Of a stretch of DNA of 64,000 bases, positions 45,884-54,140 are shown piece after piece. A program made the translations under genes and the position numbers. Source of the DNA: Variovorax sp. J22G73 (GTDB taxonomy: Bacteria > Pseudomonadota > Gammaproteobacteria > Burkholderiales > Burkholderiaceae_C). The notes under the pieces are model-generated. The model worked only from the letters and a program-made list of their open reading frames with translations. It had not been told where the DNA came from and did no database searches. Every line of letters starts with the position of its first letter. Position 1 is the first letter of the stretch. The stretch lies in assembly GCF_030317035.1 (NCBI RefSeq), contig NZ_JASZYK010000008.1, positions 248,001 to 312,000 of the forward strand, given 5' to 3'.

Positions 45884-46342
45884 CTAAGCTGGCACCACGG
45901 CAGAGATGCCGTCCGCAGCAGCTCGCTCTAGGAACTCAAAGAATCCCGACGAAACGCACACCTCATCAGCCCCGGGGCCATGGACGAGTACGGTTCCGAA
46001 TGTCGGTCCGTCGGCACAGGACAAGTAAAAGCGGAGGTCGGAACCATCGTCGGAAATAGGCACCAAGCGCGCACAAAGTCGGTCACGTCGCGTCGTCAGT
46101 TGAGAGCGTAAGTCAGTCCAAACAGGCGGCTCGCTTTCGACGTAGGCTGGCACCAGTCCGTAGACCTCAACGCCAGGCAGAAGCGCAGCGCCGTACCTCA
46201 AGAGAAACGTACGGTACTCCGACGGAAAGGTCAGTTCGTGCTGATGCTCGACCTCCGAGATGAATTCTTCGGTGACCGGGCCCGAGCAGTCACCCTTTTC
46301 GAGAAGCGCCGCGACAGGTGCGGGGAAGTTCGTTGTTGTCAT
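45884..46342 (-). CDS. SMI1/KNR4-family protein
   Basis: 152 residues from the ATG at 46342. The SMI1/KNR4 signature LTFPSEYRTFLLRYGAALLP lies near residue 35, and a typical PGADEVCVSSGFFEFLE end follows. Members often serve as immunity proteins against polymorphic toxins in bacteria; no cognate toxin is adjacent here. A 3' fragment of this gene is repeated at 40939. Confidence 0.8.
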   Translation of the reverse strand: MTTTNFPAPVAALLEKGDCSGPVTEEFISEVEHQHELTFPSEYRTFLLRYGAALLPGVEVYGLVPAYVESEPPVWTDLRSQLTTRRDRLCARLVPISDDGSDLRFYLSCADGPTFGTVLVHGPGADEVCVSSGFFEFLERAAADGISAVVPA

Positions 46343-46411
46343 GCCAGGCGTTGAGAACGAATTGACGGGCGGTTGGGAATGTCTGGTCTTGGCCGAACTG
46401 TGCCACACGCC

Positions 46412-46795
46412 TCAGCCTCTCGAACTGCCCGGCAACTCGGCGGCCTCGTCGGGCGGCGGTGCCAGAGCCATCACAAAGGCCTCCATGGCAGCAATCTCGA
46501 AGCTCCCTTCGTTGGAGTCGGTAACGTGCGATGAGCCGCCAACCACGCGAATCAAAATGCCATCGGGTTCGTACTGAGCAAACTTTGCGCCAGGCTCGAA
46601 GGTGCGGCTCACACCCCTGCGGACGGCATCCCTGAACATCTCAGGTATCTGCTCCGGCGAAACTTCCCAGCGGAACGAGAGGCCGCTGTCGGATGAGGGC
46701 TCTACGGAAAGCACCACATGACCAAACCGAGGGAAGCCTGTTTGGCGAATGAATCGCCCCTCACCTATCGTTGCACGTTGAATGAGCAGTTTCAT
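46412..46795 (-). CDS. Stand-alone elongation factor G domain IV-like protein
   Basis: 127 residues. IGEGRFIRQTGFPRFGHVVL near residue 10 and VVGGSSHVTDSNEGSFEIAA near 87 closely follow the EF-G domain IV pattern (family: EGK.I.QSGGRGQYGHV and G.YH.VDSSE.AF..AA). No GTPase or other EF-G domain is present. ATG at 46795 chosen; a GTG 12 codons upstream in frame is possible. Role unknown; it could mimic EF-G at the ribosome. Preceded by the array repeat at 46863. Confidence 0.7.
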   Translation of the reverse strand: MKLLIQRATIGEGRFIRQTGFPRFGHVVLSVEPSSDSGLSFRWEVSPEQIPEMFRDAVRRGVSRTFEPGAKFAQYEPDGILIRVVGGSSHVTDSNEGSFEIAAMEAFVMALAPPPDEAAELPGSSRG

Positions 46796-46862
46796 CGCCT
46801 CGTAGTCCGTTGGGGGCCGCACGTGGATGGTTTCTCGATTGAATTCGGGGGGCGGAATCGAA

Positions 46863-46887
46863 GGTCGGCTTCTGGCCGACTGTAGCC
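46863..46887 (-). repeat. Array repeat with extended GGTCGCGCAGGCGTCGCA arm
   Basis: Shares TCTGGCCGACTGTAGCC and the following CGGTCGCGCAGSCGTCGCA with the copy at 60917, the longest similarity between unrelated cassettes. Confidence 0.85.
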
Positions 46888-46946
46888 GGTCGCGCAGGCG
46901 TCGCAAACGGGCACGAACGGAAATTCATGATTCCCGCAAAGCAGTC

Positions 46947-47002
46947 GTTCAACGATCGACATGAGCGGCTTCTGGCACGTTTGCTCGATGGAGGGGTTAA
47001 GC
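46947..47002 (-). repeat. attC-like site after the 46997 gene
   Basis: On the coding strand GCTTAAC (overlapping the stop codon) begins and GTTGAAC ends a 56-bp segment, matching the integron core pair RYYYAAC/GTTRRRY. GCTTAACCCCTCCATCGAGC resembles attC starts of proteobacterial integrons. The inner arms pair only partly, and other cassettes lack it. Confidence 0.4.
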
Positions 47003-47551
47003 CTTACTGTGCCGATACTCGCCGTCCGGACTCCCGGGCGGAAGATTCCCTTCGATGACGTACTTGTAGCCTAGGCCCACCGAGTGCAGCGGGAGTCCCA
47101 TCGCTAGCGCCAACGCGTGATGCCGCTTCGTGGCGACGACATACTCTGTGTCACGAAGAATTACGTCCAATTTGCTCGGGTCTGCAACTCCGAAGACTGT
47201 TGACAGCCTGATGGTGTCACCGCCCGACGGCTCGTCGGACTCGGCGTTTTCAGCAAAGTAGGCAGGATTGGAGTTGTACTCGTCCGTTTTCTCCCCACTC
47301 TCATAAAGCTCGAAGTACAGAACGCCGTCGTCGTGATTCAACACGGCTAGCACTGCGCAATCAAATTGGCGGGAAATCTGAGCAGCCAACCCGGCTAGTT
47401 TGTCGCCGTCCTGGTCTTCGCACGCAGCGTCCAGGACCACGGTCGTACCGGCTTGGGTCTTCGACACCAGCGCGGGGCGTGAGCCGAGCCAATCCAGGAG
47501 TTCCTTCTGTGATGCTCCATGCACTGTGTGACTTGTGTAGAACGATCCCAA
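46997..47551 (-). CDS. Hypothetical cassette protein
   Basis: 184 residues, soluble, no signal. Acidic; begins MGSFYTSHTVHGASQKELLD, with a central segment rich in Asp/Glu and a VIRDTEYVVATKRHHAL-like helix near 145. Family unknown. Its stop codon is part of an attC-like core site. Confidence 0.65.
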   Translation of the reverse strand: MGSFYTSHTVHGASQKELLDWLGSRPALVSKTQAGTTVVLDAACEDQDGDKLAGLAAQISRQFDCAVLAVLNHDDGVLYFELYESGEKTDEYNSNPAYFAENAESDEPSGGDTIRLSTVFGVADPSKLDVILRDTEYVVATKRHHALALAMGLPLHSVGLGYKYVIEGNLPPGSPDGEYRHSKA

Positions 47552-47590
47552 GCGCGTCTCCTGTGATGGTCATTAAGTTTTTAACGTCAA

Positions 47591-47613
47591 GCGGCCGCTC
47601 TCGGCCGAAATCC
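47591..47613 (-). repeat. Array repeat, left border of cassette A copy 2
   Basis: Plus-strand GCGGCCGCTCTCGGCCGAAA then TCC. Confidence 0.75.
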
Positions 47614-47948
47614 GAAATCAAAGCCAGCTTCTTGGCGCTGTGTCAGCATCTGCATCGTTGGGCGTGAGCGAACCCAGCAGGACTGCGGAGAAGTAGAAGC
47701 CAACCGCCGCAACCAGCATTTGAAGAATTTCACCAACTGCCGGAATGAGGCGCCAAGGCAAGTTGAAGAGCACCACCGTCGCAAGGAACGAAAACAATGC
47801 CAACCGACCGCCTTGTCGGTATAGCGTTAGCGTTCGACCGAACGTGGGAAATCTGAGCATCGAATCCCCTCGAAGCTTTTGCAGCGTTGACATGGTCATC
47901 CTCCTTGAATCGAATTTGAGGGCGCTTCCGAGGGACCGCTCCTGGCCG
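47603..47948 (-). repeat. Duplicated cassette A, copy 2
   Basis: Partner of 43909-44253, separated by 3.4 kb holding five other cassettes. Confidence 0.9.
47618..47893 (-). CDS. Small two-TM cassette protein, copy 2
   Basis: 91 residues, same start context (AAGGAGG, 6-bp spacing) and helices as the 43923 gene. Differences include Gly for Ser before the first helix and a slightly changed C-terminal tail (NDADADTAP). No function known. Confidence 0.7.
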   Translation of the reverse strand: MSTLQKLRGDSMLRFPTFGRTLTLYRQGGRLALFSFLATVVLFNLPWRLIPAVGEILQMLVAAVGFYFSAVLLGSLTPNDADADTAPRSWL

Positions 47949-47957
47949 ACTGTAGCC
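47933..47957 (-). repeat. Array repeat, right border of cassette A copy 2
   Basis: Plus-strand GGACCGCTCCTGGCCGACTG then TAGCC, close to consensus. Confidence 0.88.
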
Positions 47958-48065
47958 GGTTGCGCCTGCGTTACGAATAGGTCCGTTGAGAACGCCAGCA
48001 TCAGACAAGCGCCATGGAAAATCGTAGCCTGAGGCCTGCGAAGCGCTCCCATGTGCCGGCGCTCT

Positions 48066-48635
48066 CTAGCAAATCTCGGTGATAAGCCCCGAGCGCCGCG
48101 CGAGCGCACTCGCCAACGCATTCTTGACTGCAGCGAGAGCTCTGGGGTCGACTTCGGTCGCAAACGACTTGGCTGCGAAAGCTTCATCTAGCAGGCTCAC
48201 CTCATCACAAGACCAATATGAGAGGTGGTAAACACCGTCTTCAGAAGCATAGGGGAAGACATTTGAATCGCGGGCGACGGCTCGACCCGAGAACATGAAG
48301 CTCCAAAGTTCGAGGGCGGCACTGTGGGCGGCGACCCCGTTGCTGGAGTCGAGCATTTTCGCGTAGTGAGACGCGCGCAGCAGCGACTGATCGGCCGCTT
48401 GCTTGATGTCACGGCGCTTCATGTCGCAAAACATACCGAAATACGTGTCCATCAACCGGTCAACCGCGGTTGCCTCGGCGGCATTGAGCGCGTTCAACGC
48501 AGCACGACCGTTGCTCCGAACGACGCGCAAGAGCGGTTGGACAGACGCGTCAATATCGCCTGGAAATTCCGCGTTGGTTTCAAGCAACCAGGCATCGAAT
48601 TCGTCTAGAGGTCCAGAGAGAAACTCATCGACCAA
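48066..48635 (-). CDS. Hypothetical cassette protein
   Basis: 189 residues, mostly helical and acidic, no signal or membrane helix. Landmarks: FDAWLLETNAEFPGDID near the start, AATAVDRLMDTYF-like helix, and VYHLSYWSCDEVSLLDEAF near 140. Family unknown. No cassette repeat is recognised immediately upstream of its start; the nearest is at 48748. Confidence 0.6.
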   Translation of the reverse strand: MVDEFLSGPLDEFDAWLLETNAEFPGDIDASVQPLLRVVRSNGRAALNALNAAEATAVDRLMDTYFGMFCDMKRRDIKQAADQSLLRASHYAKMLDSSNGVAAHSAALELWSFMFSGRAVARDSNVFPYASEDGVYHLSYWSCDEVSLLDEAFAAKSFATEVDPRALAAVKNALASALARRSGLITEIC

Positions 48636-48782
48636 GCCAGCCGGATGGCAGTGCCAAAATGTGCATAGATTCCCATTGATAACTAGCTAAGAGTTGTGTG
48701 GGTGCCGCGAATGACCGCTATCACCGAGTTTCTGAGACCGCACCGACCGACCGCTCCTGGCCGATGGCGGCTTGTTGGAGTG

Positions 48783-49055
48783 CTACCTTCGCTGAAGCCA
48801 GCGGCCTTCAAATTCTTCCTTCGAAATATTCTGTATCTCAAACTCAGGCTCAAGACCCAGGGTCTCCAAATTCGGCCAAGGCTCGATGCCGAGCATTGAA
48901 CCTCCAAATTCTTCGTCCTTGTCCGCATAGCCGAGTTTTCCATCGCGAAAGACCTCGATTTTTCGCTGCTCCCACAACTGTCCATCCAGCTCGGAAAATA
49001 TTGTCACGGGGTCACCCGCAAAGTCGTGCTTCCAATCAACTCTGATGTATCGCAT
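48783..49055 (-). CDS. DUF6881-type small protein
   Basis: 90 residues. MRYIRVDWKHDF at the start and REKIEVFRDGKLGYAD-like QRKIEVFRDGKLGYADKD are the pattern of the DUF6881 group, small beta-rich proteins often encoded near toxin-immunity loci. ATG at 49055 clear. Ends 12 bp before the array repeat at 48748. Confidence 0.7.
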   Translation of the reverse strand: MRYIRVDWKHDFAGDPVTIFSELDGQLWEQRKIEVFRDGKLGYADKDEEFGGSMLGIEPWPNLETLGLEPEFEIQNISKEEFEGRWLQRR

Positions 49056-49159
49056 GGCGCTCCCTCTTCTGAGCTACGTTTCGACCGCTGAGAACCCTGT
49101 TGGTGTCGGATTTCGGTAGCAGTTCTGACTACGATGGCGACCGTCTGCTCTTGGCCGTT

Positions 49160-49372
49160 CTACGACTTAGTGGGCAAAGTTCTTACCTGCCCGTGGCGGA
49201 CGAGAAAGCCCTTTGTGGACAGAGCGAGGGAATCGTCCTCAATGACGTGTGCCATGAGTTGGTCGGCCTCGTTCTCGTAGCACGGTAGCAGTCCGTTCAG
49301 CACGAAGTACCGTCTCCACGCTATGCCGCCACGCTGCAAACCGGCTATGACTACCTCGTCGGTGTGTTCCAT
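49160..49372 (-). CDS. Small hypothetical cassette protein
   Basis: 70 residues from the ATG at 49372 (MEHTDEVVIAGLQRGGIAWR). Soluble, with an acidic middle. The stop falls within the array repeat at 49139. Family unknown. Confidence 0.5.
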   Translation of the reverse strand: MEHTDEVVIAGLQRGGIAWRRYFVLNGLLPCYENEADQLMAHVIEDDSLALSTKGFLVRHGQVRTLPTKS

Positions 49373-49399
49373 TGCTGTATTGAATGCGGGTGGATCGAA

Positions 49400-49505
49400 C
49401 TAACCGCTTCTTGCCGACTATAGCTATGGCAAGGGCTCGCGGAACGCCTCAGCAGCACGAAATCGAGAGCGCGTGGCAAACGTCCGCTCCTGGCCGCATC
49501 CTGCC
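49400..49505 (-). repeat. Two adjacent array repeats with no gene between
   Basis: Copies at 49400-49424 (CTTGCCGACTATAGC class) and 49481-49505 (CCTGGCCGCATCCTGCC class) are only about 57 bp apart, too close for a gene. The 247 bp from 49373 to 49619 hold no other feature. Confidence 0.7.
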
Positions 49506-49619
49506 ACATTCCTGCCTGCGCTTGCGGACCCAAAGCGGAACTTGGATCCGTGCCAAAAGGCACCATTCATACGGCCAATTCGATCGGCAAGTCTTGGGCT
49601 CGAACCTAGATGTTGTGTT

Positions 49620-50090
49620 TCAACACCATGATCCGTTCGCCTCTTGCGAGTTGCGTGCACACAGGGCGTAAATCTCGACGCGTGCGTTTTTGGCGTTAGG
49701 TGGCTTTAACACTGGGCTCCTTGCGCCAAAGGATTTTTTGCATATCCGGTTCTTTGCGACCCCGAGACCGACTAGCAAGCCTTGAACGTATTCAGCGCGG
49801 TCTTGTGCCAGATTCTCAAGTGCGCTTGGTCGTAATTCACCTCTGTCAACATGAGCTTCCAGGGTCCAAAGTACATCAGGGCAGCAAGGGTGCAATTTGA
49901 GACTCTCTGCGCGGCTTACCATCTCGGGAAGCCGCTCTCGTGCGCTTGCAGTCGCACGGTTGGCTGTTGGCTCAAAAAAAACATCCAGAAAATACTTGCC
50001 ATCGAAAGTCATGCACATAACTGGGGCTTGGGCCCAAGCGGCACTGACGCAGAAAGCAAAGAGCGCGACGAAAGTGACTGGAATCCGCAT
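49620..50090 (-). CDS. Exported OmpA-like domain protein
   Basis: 156 residues from the ATG at 50090 (MRIPVTFVALFAFCVSAAWA), which gives a clear signal peptide; upstream codons in frame are not conserved in type. The mature part follows the OmpA/MotB fold order: strand (YFLDVFFEP), helix, LWTLEAHVDRGE, LAQDRAEYVQGLLVGLGVAK and a final NARVEIYALC. OmpA-like domains bind peptidoglycan; the usual NxR contact is replaced by the NARVEI segment. Unusual as a stand-alone cassette gene. Confidence 0.65.
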   Translation of the reverse strand: MRIPVTFVALFAFCVSAAWAQAPVMCMTFDGKYFLDVFFEPTANRATASARERLPEMVSRAESLKLHPCCPDVLWTLEAHVDRGELRPSALENLAQDRAEYVQGLLVGLGVAKNRICKKSFGARSPVLKPPNAKNARVEIYALCARNSQEANGSWC

Positions 50091-50155
50091 CTGGGGCCTT
50101 AGGGTGAAGTAAGACAACACAGTGGATGGTCCCATCGAGTGTCTGCTCACGGCCG

Positions 50156-50554
50156 TCATGAGTCGGGAAGCACGAGGTCACCGAAGTCGTCGGCGGCGCG
50201 GAGCAACTCACCCGTCTCATGCTTCCAGATGAAGACCTCTGGCCTGAGGCACCCGCCGCCCATGATAAAGACGAGCTTGTCGCCTCCACCATTGCCGCCC
50301 AGTGCAATGGCAGTTGACGGAAACCCACGCCAGGTTCTTGCACGCTCCGTCTCCGGGACAATGCCATTGAGAGTACGAGCGAGCCGCTTTCTATCGGAGT
50401 CATCTGCGATTGGGTACAAGTCCCACTCGTCGCTCTCAGTTGCAATGAAACCCCCATTGCGTCTAGTCATGGCTAGTCGATATGACGCCGGAAGGCTGAT
50501 GCCCAGCGCTTCCTCTGCAGCCTGCACATAGCGTTCAGCAACATCAAACGGCAT
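50156..50554 (-). CDS. SMI1/KNR4-family protein
   Basis: 132 residues from the ATG at 50554. AEEALGISLPASYRLAMTRR near residue 12 and a Gly-rich GGNGGGDKLVFIMGGG segment near 85, with a final IWKHETGELLRAADDFGDL, fit the SMI1/KNR4 (SUKH) fold. Likely immunity-type role by family. The stop lies in the array repeat at 50141; the repeat at 50583 precedes the start. Confidence 0.78.
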   Translation of the reverse strand: MPFDVAERYVQAAEEALGISLPASYRLAMTRRNGGFIATESDEWDLYPIADDSDRKRLARTLNGIVPETERARTWRGFPSTAIALGGNGGGDKLVFIMGGGCLRPEVFIWKHETGELLRAADDFGDLVLPDS

Positions 50555-50582
50555 CGAATCCTTTCGTTGAAAGCTTGGTCCG

Positions 50583-50608
50583 AGAGACCGCTGTTGGCCG
50601 ACTGTAGC
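50583..50608 (-). repeat. Array repeat, consensus class
   Basis: Plus-strand GAGACCGCTGTTGGCCGACT then GTAGCC, 29 bp upstream of the SMI1-like start. Confidence 0.85.
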
Positions 50609-50795
50609 CTTCCGCGTTCTATCGCAATGTGCCCAAGGCGTCGCGCCTACGGTACAACGCCGCGTGCTCGCGCGTGTGTTCCCGCACCGGGGCGTGTCGG
50701 ACGTAGACATGGTGAACTGCTCTCGAGGTTTGACGTAGGCGTGCACGCGGCGGCACGTCGCGCCGCCATCTTGCAGCGCCTCGACCTCACCATGC

Positions 50796-51152
50796 TCAAA
50801 GTGCTGCTATTTCATCCGCCAATCCAACCGGCATAGCAATATCGTGCTTGTCAATGTAGTGCACGGCCAAAGAATTTACTACCCATTCATTAATGCGATA
50901 GTAATGCAGTGCCATAGAAATCGGCATTCCCTCGATCGGGCAACCTACCGTCAAGCTGCCCGTAGGCAAAGGAAGCGGCGGTATTGCACGGAGTCTAGCC
51001 TTTTGCTCATTTGACAAAGTCGACTGTCCCACTAAGGTTTTTACGTCAGAAAGTTCGAGCCAATGACAGTTGGCTAACAGTTTTGGAGCGCCCTGCGAAA
51101 CAAGGTACTTCTCAGCTCTTGCGATAAACGCCATCGATTCAGCGGTGGTCAT
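50796..51152 (-). CDS. Hypothetical cassette protein
   Basis: 118 residues, soluble. Contains LPLPTGSLTVGCPIEGMPIS and HYYRINEWVVNSLAVHYID. Lower GC and different codon use from the metabolic region suggest transfer. Family unknown. Confidence 0.6.
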   Translation of the reverse strand: MTTAESMAFIARAEKYLVSQGAPKLLANCHWLELSDVKTLVGQSTLSNEQKARLRAIPPLPLPTGSLTVGCPIEGMPISMALHYYRINEWVVNSLAVHYIDKHDIAMPVGLADEIAAL

Positions 51153-51496
51153 TTTCTGGACTCCTTAGTGATGGCCAGGCGTGAAATCAATAGACTAGCC
51201 AGAATTCACCGGCACCCCATTCGTTAGCCCGGCGTGATCCACTCCAGGCCGTCTCCCGCAAGATAAAAGCCTCTCGCAGCTCCCGAAGCGCCGCGCAACT
51301 CTTTGACTTCAACGCCGAGGCGATGCATCTGGATTTTCCTGATTTTGAGTGCATCGCTTTCAACTTTCAGGCGGGAAGGATTGCGGGTGAACTGGGCCTC
51401 GCGATCAAACGGCAGCTTCTGGCCGAATTCTGCCCGATGGTCCAGATCCAAGGCCGAGGTCACCTCTGCGGGCGCCCCGCCGGGGCGCCGAGAACC
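51153..51496. other. Gene-poor stretch with one array repeat
   Basis: Holds the repeat at 51411-51434. A minus-strand frame ending at 51224 (tail MHRLGVEVKELRGASGAARG) could be a small gene of 35-79 codons, but its upstream part runs through the repeat and there is no ribosome site, so I do not call it. Confidence 0.4.
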
Positions 51497-52120
51497 TCAT
51501 GCGTCGGTCTGTTCAGCCATTTCCAGAGCATCCTCTACCTCGATACCGAGATAGCGTACGGTGCTTTCCAGTTTGGTATGGCCTAACAACAACTGAACAG
51601 CACGCAAGTTCTTGGTGCGGCGATAGACCAGCGAGGCTTTTGTCCGTCGCATCGAGTGTGTCCCGTAGGCAGCTGCATCCAATCCGATTTCCTCGACCCA
51701 GCCGTCGACAATGCGCGCGTACTGGCGGGTTCCAAGATGCGGCGAAGTACTCACCCGGCTCGGGAACAAAAAGTCCTCGGCGCGCAGGTGGGCGATCTTC
51801 ATCCAGTTTGACACTGCTTCTCTGGTCGGTTCTGTGAGTTCGAATTGAACAGGGCGTCCGGTTTTCTGCTGAATTACGCTGGCCCGGGCGGATGCACGCT
51901 CCCCGTTGGCGACGTCCCGTACGCGAAGCTTCACCAAGTCGCATGCTCGAAGTTTGCTGTCGATGCCTAAGTTGAACAGAGCCAACTCGCGGGCACGGCA
52001 TGAGAGCTGCAGTCGTACGCGAATCGCCCAGATTTCCTTGAGTTTGAACGGCCGCTTTTGCCCGACGAGCTTGTCCTTGTTCCACGGAGGGCGCGATGCC
52101 GAGACGATCAGGGATTCCAT
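51497..52120 (-). CDS. Small tyrosine recombinase/integrase
   Basis: 207 residues, consisting of little more than a catalytic domain. Catalytic residues visible: Arg in LRACDLVKLRVRD near residue 60, Lys in QQKTGRPVQFEL, HSMRR, LLLGHTKLES and Tyr in TVRYLGIE. An N-terminal core-binding domain is nearly absent. Close relatives are common on plasmids and islands as orphan integrases. It is not IntI-like: there is no IntI-specific insert before the HxxR box. Candidate mobilising enzyme for the array, which is an inference. Confidence 0.88.
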   Translation of the reverse strand: MESLIVSASRPPWNKDKLVGQKRPFKLKEIWAIRVRLQLSCRARELALFNLGIDSKLRACDLVKLRVRDVANGERASARASVIQQKTGRPVQFELTEPTREAVSNWMKIAHLRAEDFLFPSRVSTSPHLGTRQYARIVDGWVEEIGLDAAAYGTHSMRRTKASLVYRRTKNLRAVQLLLGHTKLESTVRYLGIEVEDALEMAEQTDA

Positions 52121-52431
52121 TTCGGTCTCCTTCAGTTGAGGGACCGAAACTTTGCTCTGTCGCCAAGGCTTCCATGGGCCCACTGCGGTCGTCGAGCTTT
52201 CCATGAAGCGGACACTGGAACCGAAGTTCAGGAGTGGGGCCGCAAGGGTCACCGGGCCTTCTCAAGAGCGGCCTTTCGTGGACGTTCACTCTTGGCTCAA
52301 ACATCCTGCTGAACCCCGTCGAGGAATTCTTGCCGGCAATACTCGACAATCGCATTGTCGAAATCATTGCCCGCTCTATTCCAGCCGCACCGACGATGGA
52401 CGGGCTGCGCGTGCAAACAGGAGGAAGAATT

Positions 52432-53469
52432 GTGTTTCTTGGCTTTCGTCGCTGGCACGCTCTGGTCCTTTCCATCGCTCTTACGCCTACTTATGCGTTA
52501 GCTCTCTCGTGCCCAGAATACATATCGGACTATTTAATCAAGGATGGAGTCGTGTCATTCTGGGCTAACCCGCCGCTGATCGAACGGCGGGTTAGGGAGC
52601 TTGACGTAAGATCCTTTCAACCGATTCATCCACCGGATTATGGGATGGCGCCTTGTTCGACTTTGGTCAACGACTACGCCAGCGACGGCACTCGAATTTT
52701 TTATCGCGGTGAGCTCATTAAGGGTGCCAAGCTCGCGGGCTTTCGGCTTCTCGGAGATGGCTACTCCGCCGATGAAAATTCCGTCTTCGGCAAAACTGCG
52801 CGAATTACGGGTCGCGTATCTGATTTTAAAAAGGTGGGCCCGTTCGGTACGGATGGCGTCAGGGTGTTTTACCAAAATCGGAAGCTCAAGGGCACGAATC
52901 TGGAAAGCCTGCCGAGTCTCTACGGGATCTATCGAACTAGCACCGCGGTCTATAACAATCGAGGGGAGATTGTTAAAGCAGATCCGGCCTCGATGCGTGT
53001 CTTGATCCCTAGCAACAATTTGTGGCGAGACAGATCGAAGGTTTTTCTTGGATCGAAGAGCATTCTGGGCGCGGACCCAGACACCTTCGAAAGCATCGGC
53101 AACTATTTTTACAGAGACAAACGGGCAGTCTATCTCGATGGACGCGAAATCCACGGAATGGACCCGAGAACTGCGCGTCAGTTCCGATTTCAAGGACTCT
53201 ACTCGACAGACGGAAAAGCGGTGTTTAAAAGGCATGTTCCCATTGATAGAGACCCGGCGACATTTACGGCAGAGATGCAATCTTGGTACACGAAAGACAA
53301 GAATGGCGTCTACTACGACGACGTCCTGATAAAGGACGCAGATACTGACACGTTTGAAACCACGGCGCTCAACTATGCGCGAGATAAGAACTACTCCTAC
53401 GAAGGTAAGAACCCCTACTGCGCGTGGCGCGAAGGACTGAGGCCCGAGATAAAGCTGTGTAACCCATGA
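52432..53469 (+). CDS. Exported DKNYY-repeat protein
   Basis: 345 residues from a GTG at 52432 with AGGAGG 7 bp upstream; earlier in-frame ATG at 52396 lacks one. Signal peptide ends near ALALS. The rest is a string of DKNYY-type repeats: DKNGVYYDDVLIKDADTDTF, DKRAVYLDGREIHGMDPRT, DRSKVFLGSKSILGADPDTF, DGVRVFYQNRKLKG. Probably periplasmic or surface; function of the family is unknown. It is the only plus-strand gene in the right array. Confidence 0.82.
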   Translation: MFLGFRRWHALVLSIALTPTYALALSCPEYISDYLIKDGVVSFWANPPLIERRVRELDVRSFQPIHPPDYGMAPCSTLVNDYASDGTRIFYRGELIKGAKLAGFRLLGDGYSADENSVFGKTARITGRVSDFKKVGPFGTDGVRVFYQNRKLKGTNLESLPSLYGIYRTSTAVYNNRGEIVKADPASMRVLIPSNNLWRDRSKVFLGSKSILGADPDTFESIGNYFYRDKRAVYLDGREIHGMDPRTARQFRFQGLYSTDGKAVFKRHVPIDRDPATFTAEMQSWYTKDKNGVYYDDVLIKDADTDTFETTALNYARDKNYSYEGKNPYCAWREGLRPEIKLCNP

Positions 53470-53600
53470 CTACCTTGGTCAAGACTTTCAATGGCAGCTT
53501 ATGGCCGAGTGGCGCCGGTCGCTTCAGTGTTGCGAAGGTGCCAATTCAATAGCCTGAGAATCGACAAGTCGGCGCCGGACCAACCGGCCACCCGCAATTT

Positions 53601-54140
53601 TCAGCGAACAGCGCTTTCGGCGGAATCTCCGATGAGTCGCCGAATTTTTTCTTCATCTGCTATTGGCACGGGTAGCCGAGTAGTGCCAAAAATCCGTCTA
53701 CGCTCTTCTCCGTATCTGATGATGACGCCTTGGTTCGCGAATACTACCCATTCTTTGTGGAGATACGCGGAGTAATCATCGCTAGGCACCGGTCCCTGCA
53801 ACCTGATGACGCTTGAAAACTTGATCTGCTCCGGCATCGCGTTCTTGAGTATTCGCCTAATTCTCAAAAATCCATTGAGAGAGCGATTCCCCTTCCCATT
53901 ATCCGTATCAAAGTCCACATTAAATTCGTTCATCGGCACAAGCTTATCGCTGTGGCCTCGGAAGACGAATTGATCAAACGTGCCTACCAAGATTAACGCG
54001 GCGCCTCTGACGTCATCCTCTAGGGTGGGAGGCGATGGCGCTGGTTGTGTAAGAGCGTGGGCCAGAGAATCCACGCCAATCAATCCAAAGGCGACGCTGG
54101 ACAAGGTAAAAAAATCTCTGCGTTTGATTGATGGCTTCAT
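53601..54140 (-). CDS. Exported hypothetical protein with Tat-like signal
   Basis: 179 residues. The N-terminus KRRDFFTLSSVAFGLIG is a twin-arginine-like signal (KRRDFF). The mature part is beta-rich with DDYSAYLHKEWVVFANQG near 125. Family unknown. The gene lies between repeats near 53491 and 54291 in the minus-strand array. Confidence 0.6.
   Translation of the reverse strand: MKPSIKRRDFFTLSSVAFGLIGVDSLAHALTQPAPSPPTLEDDVRGAALILVGTFDQFVFRGHSDKLVPMNEFNVDFDTDNGKGNRSLNGFLRIRRILKNAMPEQIKFSSVIRLQGPVPSDDYSAYLHKEWVVFANQGVIIRYGEERRRIFGTTRLPVPIADEEKIRRLIGDSAESAVR

Noticed and set aside
51513..52475. A 320-codon minus-strand frame over the recombinase
   Set aside because: Out-of-frame shadow of the integrase gene, which has all catalytic residues.
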